This document shows, piece by piece, positions 56,770 to 64,000 of a stretch of 64,000 nucleotides of DNA. Positions within the stretch are counted from its first letter, which is position 1. Each line of letters begins with the position of its first letter. Origin of the DNA: Janibacter indicus. GTDB taxonomy: Bacteria; Actinomycetota; Actinomycetes; Actinomycetales; Dermatophilaceae. The stretch is taken from the NCBI RefSeq assembly GCF_900176385.1, contig NZ_FWXN01000007.1:124001-188000 (forward strand), given 5' to 3'. The notes under the pieces were generated by a model. That model had not been told where the DNA came from. It saw only the letters and a list, made by a program, of their open reading frames with translations, and searched no databases. The position numbers and the translations under genes are program-made.

Positions 56770-57701
56770 GGGGTCCATTGTGCCGGTCGGGTCGCCAGGC
56801 CCACGGCGCTCCCCCGCAGCCCGGGCGCGGCCGCGTCGAGCCACTGCACCCGGGGGTCGGGCCGCAGCCAGGACTCCTGCCGGCGGGCGTAGCGCCGCGT
56901 CGCACGCGCGGTGTCGGCGATGGCCTCCTCACGGCCCCAGCGCCCGTCGAGCTCGCCCAGCGCCTGCGCGTAGCCGATCGCCCGTGAGGCGGTGCGCCCG
57001 TCGCGCAGCCCGGCGGCGTCGAGACGCCGGACCTCGTCGAGCAGGCCGGCCTCCCACATGGCGCGGGTGCGCCGGTCGATCCGGTCGGTCAGGGCGTCCC
57101 AGTCGTCGCGCAGGGCGATGACGAGCGAAGGGCGTCGGTACCGCTTCGTGGGTGCCGTCGCCGAGAAGGGACGGCCGGTGATCTCGACGACCTCGAGCGC
57201 GCGGATGATCCGCCGGGTGTTGTTGGGTTCGATGGCGTCTGCGGCTGCCGGGTCGACCTCCCGCAGTCGACGACGAAGGGCGGCGCGCCCCCCTTCGTCC
57301 TGCGCCTGCTCCTCGAGCCGGGCCCGCACGGCGGGGTCGGTGGGCGGGATGTCGAGGTGGTCGAGCGCGGCCCGGACGTAGAGCCCGGAGCCACCGGCGA
57401 GGACCGGCACGCGTCCACGCCCGAGGATGTCGACGATCGCGGCCTCGGCCCGGGCCTGGAAGTCGGCCAGCGTGGCCTCGTCGGTCACCTCGAGGACGTC
57501 GAGGAGGTGGTGCGGGACCCCGCGCCGCTGGGCGACGGGCAGCTTGTTGGTCCCGATGTCCATGCCCCGGTAGAGCTGCATGGCGTCGGCGTTGACCACC
57601 TCGCCGCCGAGCTCCTCGGCGAGGTCGAGCGCGAGGTCGGACTTGCCGGTGGCGGTGGCCCCGACGACGGCGACGACCTCGGGGCGGTGCAGCCCGCTCA
57701 C
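56766..57701 (-). CDS. miaA: tRNA dimethylallyltransferase
   Basis: A 311-aa enzyme that adds an isopentenyl group to A37 of UNN-decoding tRNAs. P-loop VVGATATGKSDLA, DAMQLYRGMDIGTNK, AGGSGLYVRA and RAIGYAQ are conserved. GTG 57699-57701 overlaps the def stop (GTGA). miaB, the next enzyme of this modification pathway, lies at 59441-60979. Contains an inverted pair of the CGAAGGG motif at 57272-57299. Confidence 0.95.
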   Translation of the reverse strand: MSGLHRPEVVAVVGATATGKSDLALDLAEELGGEVVNADAMQLYRGMDIGTNKLPVAQRRGVPHHLLDVLEVTDEATLADFQARAEAAIVDILGRGRVPVLAGGSGLYVRAALDHLDIPPTDPAVRARLEEQAQDEGGRAALRRRLREVDPAAADAIEPNNTRRIIRALEVVEITGRPFSATAPTKRYRRPSLVIALRDDWDALTDRIDRRTRAMWEAGLLDEVRRLDAAGLRDGRTASRAIGYAQALGELDGRWGREEAIADTARATRRYARRQESWLRPDPRVQWLDAAAPGLRGSAVGLATRPAQWTP

Positions 57702-58282
57702 TCCTCGTCGTCGTGCCCGAAGGGGTCGGGCCCCTCGCCGGGCAGCCAGGTGTTGCCGGGCACGCCCCAGCCCTCGGCCTTGATCGCCTTGCGCGCCTTC
57801 TTCTTCCACTTGTCACCCAGCCGGTCGACGTAGAGGAAGCCGTTGAGGTGGTCGTACTCGTGCTGCATGCAGCGGGCGAACCACCCGGTGGCCGAGAAGG
57901 CGATCTCCTTGCCGTCCCAGTCGTAGCCGGTCACCTCGGCGCGCTCACCCCGACGAAGGGGGAAGGAGTAGCCGGGGACGGACAGGCAGCCCTCGGACTC
58001 GTGGTCGCGGTCCGGTTCACCGACCGCCGGCTTGCTCGCCTTGACGTAGGGGTTGATGACGTGGCCGAGGGAGGGCACGCCGTCCTCGTTGGCCATGCTC
58101 CACGTGTAGATCCGCAGGCCGATCCCGATCTGTGGGGCGGCGAGGCCGACGCCGTGGGCGGCCTCCTGGGTGGCGTACATGTCCTCGACGAGGGTGCGCA
58201 GCTCGGCGTCGAAGTCGGTGACCGGCTGGGCGCGGGTGTGCAGCACCGGCTCGCCGCAGATGGTGATGGGGTGGATCGTCAT
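57698..58282 (-). CDS. def: Peptide deformylase
   Basis: A 194-aa metallohydrolase that removes the N-formyl group from new proteins. Three motifs are intact: GVGLAAPQIG, EGCLSVPG (Cys ligand) and QHEYDHLNG (two His ligands, catalytic Glu). The C-terminus has an acidic extension DPFGHDDEE. ATG 58280-58282 is used; an ATG three codons upstream is also possible. First gene of the def-miaA-dapF operon. Confidence 0.95.
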   Translation of the reverse strand: MTIHPITICGEPVLHTRAQPVTDFDAELRTLVEDMYATQEAAHGVGLAAPQIGIGLRIYTWSMANEDGVPSLGHVINPYVKASKPAVGEPDRDHESEGCLSVPGYSFPLRRGERAEVTGYDWDGKEIAFSATGWFARCMQHEYDHLNGFLYVDRLGDKWKKKARKAIKAEGWGVPGNTWLPGEGPDPFGHDDEE

Positions 58283-58415
58283 GGTCGGCATCGTATGTCG
58301 CCACGGCGCGCGGTCGGCACCTGCACGCAGGACGACGCCGGGACCGGACAGGGGGTTCCGGCCCCGGCGTCGCGGGGTGTGTCCGGCGTCAGTGCTGCCG
58401 GACGGTCTGGGGGCC

Positions 58416-58982
58416 TCAGGCCTGCTTGATGGCCGAGAGGTCGAGGGTGAGGGTGACCTTCTTCGAGACGAGGACGCCACCGGTCTCGAGCGCGGCGTTC
58501 CAGGTGAGGCCGAAGTCCTCACGGTCGACGTCGGTGCGGGCGGTGAAGCCGGCGCGGATGTTGCCGAAGGGGTCCTGGGCGGTGCCCTCGTACTCGGCGG
58601 CGAGCTCGACCTGGCGGGTGACGCCCTTGATCGTCAGGTCGCCGACGAGGGTGAACTCCTCGCCCTTGACGTCCTTGATGCCCGTGCTGGCGAAGGTGAT
58701 GACGGGGTTGTTGTCGACGTCGAAGAAGTCGGCCGACTTCAGGTGGCCGTCGCGGTCGGCGGAGCCGGAGTCGATCGAGGCGACCTGCATCGTGGCGGTC
58801 GCGGTCGAGGCGGCGAAGTCCTCGGCGACGGTGACCGTGCCCTCCAGCTCGCGGAAGTAGCCGCGGACCTTGGTGACCATCGCGTGGCGGGCGACGAAGC
58901 CGACCTCGGAGTGGCTGGCGTCGAGGACGTAGGTACCGGCGGCCAGGTCGGCGAGGGGGGTGATGGCGGTGGACTCGGTCAT
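58416..58982 (-). CDS. YceI-family lipocalin-like protein
   Basis: A 188-aa YceI beta-barrel protein; members bind isoprenoid-like lipids and are often stress-induced. N-terminus TYVLDASHSEVGFVARHAMVTKVRG and C-terminus FGLTWNAALETGGVLVSKKV match the family. No signal peptide, so probably cytosolic. ATG 58980-58982 with AAGGAG 7 nt upstream. A strong promoter with an overlapping palindrome lies at 59027-59055. Confidence 0.92.
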   Translation of the reverse strand: MTESTAITPLADLAAGTYVLDASHSEVGFVARHAMVTKVRGYFRELEGTVTVAEDFAASTATATMQVASIDSGSADRDGHLKSADFFDVDNNPVITFASTGIKDVKGEEFTLVGDLTIKGVTRQVELAAEYEGTAQDPFGNIRAGFTARTDVDREDFGLTWNAALETGGVLVSKKVTLTLDLSAIKQA

Positions 58983-59026
58983 GAGGTGCTCCTTGCGATG
59001 TTGGGGGGTGTCTGGGTGCACACACG

Positions 59027-59055
59027 ACAGTAGACCTGCTTTGTTGTCGTGTCAA
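59027..59055 (-). promoter_or_regulatory. Promoter of the YceI gene with overlapping palindrome
   Basis: On the minus strand TTGACA (59055-59050) and TACTGT (59032-59027) are separated by exactly 17 bp, a near-consensus housekeeping promoter. GTTGACACGACAAC across the -35 is palindromic (GTTG-N6-CAAC) and would suit a MarR/TetR-type repressor. Confidence 0.65.
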
Positions 59056-59173
59056 CTATTGGATTTTCAACGACATGTACATGCTTCGCCCCCAGCGGTT
59101 GAAGCGCGCGGGATGACGTGTTTGGCTGGTGGCACGGCCCGTCACCGGGCAGCCCGACACGAAGGAGAACACC

Positions 59174-59353
59174 ATGGGCTTCGACGATCTGAAGGGCAAG
59201 ACCACCGACGCGCTGGGCGACCACAGCGACAAGGTCGAGCAGGTGAGCGACCAGGGCCTCGACAAGGCCGGCGAGTTCGCTGAGGGCAAGGGTGCCAGCT
59301 CCGAACACGCCGACAAGGGCAAGGACTTCCTCGACGGCAAGATCGGCGAGTGA
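59174..59353 (+). CDS. Small MT0933-type (Rv0909-like) antitoxin-family protein
   Basis: A 59-aa, highly charged helical protein (GFDDLKGKTTDALGDHSDKV, KAGEFAEGKGA, DKGKDFLDGKIGE) of the type annotated as MT0933-like antitoxin; it also resembles CsbD-like stress proteins. ATG 59174-59176 with GAAGGAG 7 nt upstream. No toxin gene is adjacent, so the antitoxin label is weak. Ends at a strong hairpin. Confidence 0.7.
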   Translation: MGFDDLKGKTTDALGDHSDKVEQVSDQGLDKAGEFAEGKGASSEHADKGKDFLDGKIGE

Positions 59354-59371
59354 GGCTGCCTCACTGACAGC

Positions 59372-59414
59372 ACGAAGGGGGCTGGTCACCGTGACGGTGA
59401 CCAGCCCCCTTCGT
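59372..59414. terminator. Bidirectional terminator between the small protein gene and miaB
   Basis: Arms 59372-59390 and 59396-59414 form a perfect 19-bp stem with a 5-nt loop between convergent stops at 59353 and 59441. The stem sequence ACGAAGGGGGCTGGTCACC differs by one base from that of the rpsT hairpin. Confidence 0.88.
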
Positions 59415-59440
59415 CGTGCTCGGGTGGTGCGGGCGAGGCC

Positions 59441-60979
59441 TCAGGCCCCGCAGGCCGGACCGGTGGTCGCCACCGGTGCCGGAGCGCCGATGCTCGGCAT
59501 GCCCAGGCTGACACCGGGCTTGGCCACCGCGCCCTCGGCACTCTTGTCCTGCAGCGCCGCCCACGCGTCGCCGCCGCGCGTGCGCCGCACCGGGAAGGCC
59601 CCGCCCTCGAGCGCCGAGTCGGCGACGAGGTGGTGCGGGGCGCCATAGGTGACGCCGACGGTCACCATGTCGCCGGGGCGCGGACGCTCCGCCTCGGGCA
59701 GGTCCTCCGGCAGGGCGAAGTGGACGAGCCGGTTGTCGGGCGCGCGGCCGCTGAGGCGCGCGGTCTCGCGGTCCTTGCGCCCCTCCCCCGTCGCGACGAG
59801 GACCTCGAGCTCACGACCCTCCTGCTCGCGGTTGCCGACCCAGGAGATCTCGTCCTGCAGTGCGACGAGCCGCTCGTAGCGTTCCTGGACGACCGCCTTG
59901 GGCACCTGGTCGGGCATCGTCGCCGCCGGCGTGCCGGGCCGGATCGAGTACTGGAAGGTGAAGGCGGAGCTGAAGCGCGACTCGCGCACGACCCGCAGCG
60001 TCTCCTCGAAGTCGTCGTCCGTCTCCCCGGGGAAGCCGACGATGATGTCGGTCGTGATCGCCGCGTCGGGGATGCGGTCGCGGACGCGCTCGATGATCCC
60101 GAGGAAGCGCTCGGAGCGGTAGCTGCGACGCATCGCCTTCAGGACCCGGTCGGAGCCGGACTGGAGGGGCATGTGCAGGCTCGGCATGACATTGGGCGTC
60201 TCGGCCATCGCGTCGATGACGTCGTCGGTGAAGGCGGCGGGGTGCGGGCTGGTGAAGCGCACCCGCTCCAGACCGTCGATGTCGCCGCAGGCCCGCAGCA
60301 GCTTGCCGAAGGCGAGCCGGTCGCCGAACTCGACGCCGTAGCTGTTGACGTTCTGGCCCAGGAGGGTGACCTCGACAACGCCCTGCGCGACGAGCGCCTC
60401 CACCTCGGCGAGGATCTCGCCGGGACGGCGGTCCTTCTCCTTGCCCCGCAGCGCCGGGACGATGCAGAAGGTGCAGGTGTTGTTGCACCCGACGGAGATC
60501 GAGGTCCAGCCCGAGTAGGCCGAGTCACGGCGGGTCGGCAGGGTCGAGGGGAAGGTCTCGAGGGCCTCGAGGATCTCGACCTGCGCCTCCTCGTTGTGGC
60601 GGGCCCGGTCGAGCAGCGCCGGCAGCGAGCCGATGTTGTGGGTGCCGAAGACGACGTCGACCCAGGGGGCGCGCTCGACGATCGTGTCGCGGTCCTTCTG
60701 CGCCATGCAGCCACCGACGGCGATCTGCAGGTCGGGGTGGCGCTGCTTGAGCGGACGCAGCTGCCCGAGGTTGCCGTAGAGCTTGTTGTCGGCATTTTCG
60801 CGGACGGCGCAGGTGTTGAAGACGACGACGTCGGCGACCTCCCCGCGCTCGTCGGCGGGCAGGCTCGCGCGGTCGACGTAGCCGGCGGTCTCGAGGAGGC
60901 CGGCGAGTCGCTCGGAGTCGTGAACGTTCATCTGGCACCCGTGGGTGCGCACGTCGTAGGTCTTTGGCGTTGCAGTCAT
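59441..60979 (-). CDS. miaB: tRNA-2-methylthio-N6-dimethylallyladenosine synthase
   Basis: A 512-aa radical-SAM methylthiotransferase acting on i6A37 made by MiaA. The N-terminal UPF0004 domain has the three cluster cysteines ([22 protein letters not shown]); radical SAM motif [14 protein letters not shown] (CxxxCxxC) lies near residue 165; a TRAM domain follows. ATG 60977-60979. Only 18 bp separate it from the hairpin at 60998-61030, so its promoter is hard to place. Confidence 0.96.
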   Translation of the reverse strand: MTATPKTYDVRTHGCQMNVHDSERLAGLLETAGYVDRASLPADERGEVADVVVFNTCAVRENADNKLYGNLGQLRPLKQRHPDLQIAVGGCMAQKDRDTIVERAPWVDVVFGTHNIGSLPALLDRARHNEEAQVEILEALETFPSTLPTRRDSAYSGWTSISVGCNNTCTFCIVPALRGKEKDRRPGEILAEVEALVAQGVVEVTLLGQNVNSYGVEFGDRLAFGKLLRACGDIDGLERVRFTSPHPAAFTDDVIDAMAETPNVMPSLHMPLQSGSDRVLKAMRRSYRSERFLGIIERVRDRIPDAAITTDIIVGFPGETDDDFEETLRVVRESRFSSAFTFQYSIRPGTPAATMPDQVPKAVVQERYERLVALQDEISWVGNREQEGRELEVLVATGEGRKDRETARLSGRAPDNRLVHFALPEDLPEAERPRPGDMVTVGVTYGAPHHLVADSALEGGAFPVRRTRGGDAWAALQDKSAEGAVAKPGVSLGMPSIGAPAPVATTGPACGA

Positions 60980-60997
60980 GACCCGTCAAGGGTACGT

Positions 60998-61030
60998 CGG
61001 ACGAAGGGGGTGCCCCTCCCCCTTCGTCCG
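60998..61030 (-). terminator. Terminator hairpin after the transglutaminase operon
   Basis: Arms 60998-61010 and 61018-61030 are a perfect 13-bp inverted repeat with a 7-nt loop; both arms carry GACGAAGGGGG / CCCCCTTCGTC. It begins 3 bp after the stop of the gene at 61034-61882 and ends the operon just before miaB. Confidence 0.8.
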
Positions 61031-61033
61031 TGG

Positions 61034-61882
61034 TCACCCGATCCGGGTGTAGGTGATCTCGAGATCGAGGTCGGTGACCTCGGGGCCGACGAACATCCCA
61101 CGGAAGGGGGCGACGTCGTCGTAGTCGCGGCCGCGGCCGACGACGACGTGGTCGAGACCGACGCTACCGAGGTTGGTCGGGTCGAGCGGGTGCCAGCCGC
61201 CGTCCCACAGCTCGACCCAGGCGTGGCTGCGCGCCGGGACGCTCTCGCCTCGCTCGACCTCGGCCTCGTCGACGGTGAGGTAGCCGCTGACGTAGCGGGC
61301 GGGGATGCCGATGGCACGCAGCGCGCCGAGCGTGACGTGGGCGAAGTCCTGGCAGACACCGCGCCGCCCCTCCCAGACGTCGGCTGCGGTGGCCTGCCAA
61401 CCGGTGATGCCGCGCTCGTAGGTCAGCGCCGCGTGGATCCGCTCGACGACGTCCAGCGCCGCCTTGCGCGGGGTCGGCGCGTCGGCGAACTCCTCGGCCA
61501 GCGCGACGACGTGCGGGGGCGGCACCGTCCGGTCGGTCTGCGCGAGGTACTCGCTCAGCCGGTCGCCGGTGGTCTCGGAGAGCACGGCGTCCCACCCGCT
61601 GGCCTCCGCCTCGACGGGCAGGGTGGAGCGTTCGACGGTGCTCGTCGCCTCGATCTCGAGGAAGTCGTGGGGGGTCTGCGACTCCATGGCCATGACCTGC
61701 GTACCCCAGTGGTCCTCGTAGACGTGGCTCCACGTCAGGGGCTTGACGCGGACCCGGGCCTCGAGGGTGGCCTGCCCGGGCTCGTTGACCGGGATCATCC
61801 GCAGCTCGTTGTGCGCGGCGGTGACCTCGCCGTCGTAGCGCATCGTCGTGCGGTGGACGATGCGGTGTCGCCTGGTGCTCAA
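61034..61882 (-). CDS. Transglutaminase-like protein
   Basis: A 282-aa protein with an N-terminal bacterial transglutaminase-associated domain (HRTTMRYDGEVTAAHNELRM) and a transglutaminase-like fold with catalytic Cys in RRGVCQDFAHVTLG, His in SHAWVELW and Asp in LDPTN. Such proteins are thought to be peptidases or amidases. TTG 61880-61882 overlaps the preceding stop (TTGA) and gives the conserved N-terminus. It is the last gene of a three-gene chain with an alpha-E protein and an ATP-grasp ligase. Confidence 0.9.
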   Translation of the reverse strand: MSTRRHRIVHRTTMRYDGEVTAAHNELRMIPVNEPGQATLEARVRVKPLTWSHVYEDHWGTQVMAMESQTPHDFLEIEATSTVERSTLPVEAEASGWDAVLSETTGDRLSEYLAQTDRTVPPPHVVALAEEFADAPTPRKAALDVVERIHAALTYERGITGWQATAADVWEGRRGVCQDFAHVTLGALRAIGIPARYVSGYLTVDEAEVERGESVPARSHAWVELWDGGWHPLDPTNLGSVGLDHVVVGRGRDYDDVAPFRGMFVGPEVTDLDLEITYTRIG

Positions 61883-62799
61883 AGGATCTCTCCCGTCCAC
61901 TCCTGGACCGGCGCGGACATGAAGTAGCGCGCGCCGATCGCGTCCGATGCGTCCACGACCGCCTGCTGGACCTCCTGCATCCGATCGGGCAGGTCGTGCA
62001 GGACCCGGTCGGGGTTGCTGAACTCGAGCGACGTGCGGGCCTGCCCGAGGATGCGTCGGGCCTCGTCGGAGAAGCCCACGCGGTCCTTGTCCGGGGACAG
62101 CACGGTCAGGCGCTCCTCGGCCTCGCGCAGCGCCGCGATGACCGAGCGCGGGAAGCGGCGGTCGAGGGTGAGGAAGGCCGCGGCCGTGCGGTCGGTGACG
62201 ACGCCACGCATCGTGCGCAGCATCGCCTGCTGGGCCCCGCAGCTGGCGAGGACCGAGCCCCACCCGGGGCCGAAGTCGCTCGCGCCGGTGGCGACGAGCC
62301 GCGCGGTCATGTCGGCGCGCTCGAGGGCCCGCCCCAGCACGAGGAAGTCCCAGGCGTCGTCGTGGCTCATCGTCGTGTCGGCCAGGCCGTCGACGAGGGC
62401 CGAGCGTTCGCGCACCCACCCCAGGTGGTGCTGGGTGGCCGGGCCGCGGGTGAAGGAGTTGAACCGGTGGTAGGTGGTGTTGATGGCCTCCCACATCTCG
62501 GTGGAGACCGTCTCGCGGGCACGTCGCGCATTTTCGCGGGCCGCGTGCCACGAGCCGGTGACGGAGTTGGGGTTGGCCGTGTCGAAGAAGAGCGTGCGGC
62601 TGGTGCCCTCGTAGTCGACCTCGCCCACCTCGTCGTAGCCCATGATGCCGCGCAGCACCATCGTGCAGGCGGTCTGCTCGTCGGCGGCGGGGTCCTCGAG
62701 CAGCTGCAGGCGCAGCACGTCGACGATGCGGGCGGTGCCGTCGGCCCGCTCGACGTAGCGACCGATCCAGAAGAGGGAGTCGGCGATCCGGCTGAGCAT
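61879..62799 (-). CDS. Alpha-E domain protein (DUF403)
   Basis: A 306-aa all-helical protein starting MLSRIADSLFWIGRYVERADGTARI, the alpha-E signature, with a central FLVLGRALERADMTARLV repeat of the same motif. Family members always travel with circularly permuted ATP-grasp and transglutaminase genes and are probably accessory or catalytic partners in peptide-like ligation. ATG 62797-62799 overlaps the ATP-grasp stop (ATGA). Confidence 0.93.
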   Translation of the reverse strand: MLSRIADSLFWIGRYVERADGTARIVDVLRLQLLEDPAADEQTACTMVLRGIMGYDEVGEVDYEGTSRTLFFDTANPNSVTGSWHAARENARRARETVSTEMWEAINTTYHRFNSFTRGPATQHHLGWVRERSALVDGLADTTMSHDDAWDFLVLGRALERADMTARLVATGASDFGPGWGSVLASCGAQQAMLRTMRGVVTDRTAAAFLTLDRRFPRSVIAALREAEERLTVLSPDKDRVGFSDEARRILGQARTSLEFSNPDRVLHDLPDRMQEVQQAVVDASDAIGARYFMSAPVQEWTGEIL

Positions 62800-64000
62800 C
62801 AGAGGGCCTCCTCGCCGCGGTCCGGCGACTGGGTCTGGGACTGGGTCTGGGACGCGACGTCTCCTCGCTCGTGGGAGCCGGTCCCGGTGCCGAGGAAGAT
62901 CACCTCGCGCTCCTCGGTGTCGTGCGGCAGCCGGTTGTAGCGGCCGGCGAGGACCCAGGTGTCCTTGGACCCGCCCCCCTGGCTGGAGTTGACGACGAGC
63001 TGGCCCTCGGGCAGCGCCACGCGCGTCAGGCCACCCGGCAGGACCTGCACGTCGTTGCCGTCGTTGACGGCGAAGGGGCGCAGGTCGACGTGGCGGGGGC
63101 GCAGCTGGCCGTCGATGAGCGTCGGCACCGTCGAGAGCTGGACCACGGGCTGGGCGATCCAGCCGCGGGGGTCGTCGAGGAGCTTGGCACGCAGCTCGGT
63201 GAGCTCGTCGCCAGTGGCCCTGGGCCCGATGACCAGCCCCTTGCCCCCGGAGCCGTCGACCGGCTTGACGACCATCTCGTCGAGGCGACCGAGCACCTCC
63301 TGCAGGGCCGCCGGCTCGTTGAGCCGGTAGGTGTCGACATTGGGCAGGATCGGGTCCTCGCCGAGGTAGTAGCGGGTGAGGTCGGGGATGTAGGAGTAGA
63401 CGAGCTTGTCGTCGGCCACGCCGTTGCCGATGGCATTGGCCAGGGTGACCCGCCCGGCGCGCACGGCCGAGATGAGGCCGGTGACGCCGAGCATCGAGTC
63501 CCGCCGGAAGTGGACCGGGTCGAGGAAGTCGTCGTCGATGCGCCGGTAGATGACGTCGACGCGCTCCTCGCCGTGGGTCGTGCGCATGCGCACCTCACCA
63601 CCGCGCACGACGAGGTCGCGACCCTCGACGAGCTCGACGCCCATCATCCGGGCGATGAGGGTGTGCTCGAAGTAGGCGCTGTTGTAGACGCCCGGGGTGA
63701 GCACGACGACCGTCGGGTCGGCACGGCCCTCGGGCGCCGAGGCACGCAGCGCCTGCAGGAGCATGCGCGGGTAGTCGTGGACCGGCCGGATGCGCATCGT
63801 CGCGAAGGCCTCGGGGAAGACATTGGTCATCGCGCGGCGGTTGGCGATGACGTAGGAGACGCCCGAGGGCACCCGGACGTTGTCCTCGAGGACGCGGAAG
63901 GTGCCGCCCTCGTCGCGGATGAGGTCGATGCCGCTGACGTGGGCCCGGACGCCGCCCGGCGGGCGCAGTCCGGTGACGGCCCGGTGGTAGTGGCTGGAGG
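62799..64000 (-). CDS. Circularly permuted ATP-grasp protein (partial, N-terminus beyond right edge)
   Basis: The frame is open to the edge (about 400 codons). It has the family segments HVSGIDLIRDEGGTFRVLED, NVRVPSGVSYVIANR, YRRIDDDFLDP, NAIGNGVADDKL and KPVDGSGGKGLVIGP, placing it in the DUF404/DUF407 circularly permuted ATP-grasp group, which form amide bonds via acyl-phosphates. The C-terminal 20 residues are a QTQSQTQS-type polar tail. First visible gene of the operon with alpha-E and transglutaminase proteins. Confidence 0.92.
   Translation of the reverse strand, partial: SSHYHRAVTGLRPPGGVRAHVSGIDLIRDEGGTFRVLEDNVRVPSGVSYVIANRRAMTNVFPEAFATMRIRPVHDYPRMLLQALRASAPEGRADPTVVVLTPGVYNSAYFEHTLIARMMGVELVEGRDLVVRGGEVRMRTTHGEERVDVIYRRIDDDFLDPVHFRRDSMLGVTGLISAVRAGRVTLANAIGNGVADDKLVYSYIPDLTRYYLGEDPILPNVDTYRLNEPAALQEVLGRLDEMVVKPVDGSGGKGLVIGPRATGDELTELRAKLLDDPRGWIAQPVVQLSTVPTLIDGQLRPRHVDLRPFAVNDGNDVQVLPGGLTRVALPEGQLVVNSSQGGGSKDTWVLAGRYNRLPHDTEEREVIFLGTGTGSHERGDVASQTQSQTQSPDRGEEAL

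Overview
The window is a gap-poor, very GC-rich chromosomal segment (roughly 70% GC or more; GTG/TTG starts and 4-nt stop/start overlaps are common). Gene order and protein types point to a Gram-positive actinobacterium, most likely Micrococcales of the Intrasporangiaceae type (Janibacter-like); that placement is inference. I saw no tRNA, rRNA, IS transposase, phage module or CRISPR array.

Layout. 1-3321: a four-gene operon of secreted-type WXG100-like, proline-rich proteins alternating with a second conserved protein; it is a tandem duplication of a two-gene module and runs off the left edge. 3406-22240: the classic actinobacterial heat-shock/translation neighbourhood (dnaJ, hrcA with a CIRCE operator, DUF3097, hemW, lepA, rpsT, holA), interspersed with a TRIC-type channel, a tyrosine phosphatase, a DUF4442 protein, an AraC regulator with a VOC protein, two exported phosphatases, a MazF/PemK-like protein, an aldo/keto reductase and a DinG-like helicase. 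22579-26534: an MMPL transporter, histidine kinase and LuxR-type response regulator operon in which every gene carries a frame break. 26524-29125: a second two-component operon whose first gene encodes a membrane-anchored Ser/Thr/Pro-rich protein with an aspartate-rich tail. 29154-44538: nucleobase permeases (NCS2, and NCS1 with a cysteine hydrolase), a GNAT protein, a DUF3516 helicase, a fused binding-protein/permease ABC system, a lipoprotein, an HD-type hydrolase, the lysG/lysE pair and hflX. 44558-50755: an amino-acid permease, a deleted phoD copy, and divergent glpD/glpK. 50756-64000: an SOS-box-preceded DUF222/HNH gene, a methyltransferase, gamma-glutamyltransferase, the def-miaA-dapF operon, YceI, miaB, and a transglutaminase / alpha-E / ATP-grasp operon running off the right edge.

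Most unusual signals: (i) a 9-mer, CGAAGGGGG, found by hand count about 30 or more times over both strands (about two expected from composition), both inside genes and as inverted pairs forming terminator hairpins, an arrangement reminiscent of DNA-uptake sequences; (ii) the duplicated WXG-like/partner module; (iii) the Asp-tail protein operonic with a two-component system; (iv) two large intergenic palindromes and a 67-bp insertion in the MMPL gene; (v) six genes with frame breaks, which may be real decay or indel errors in the assembly.
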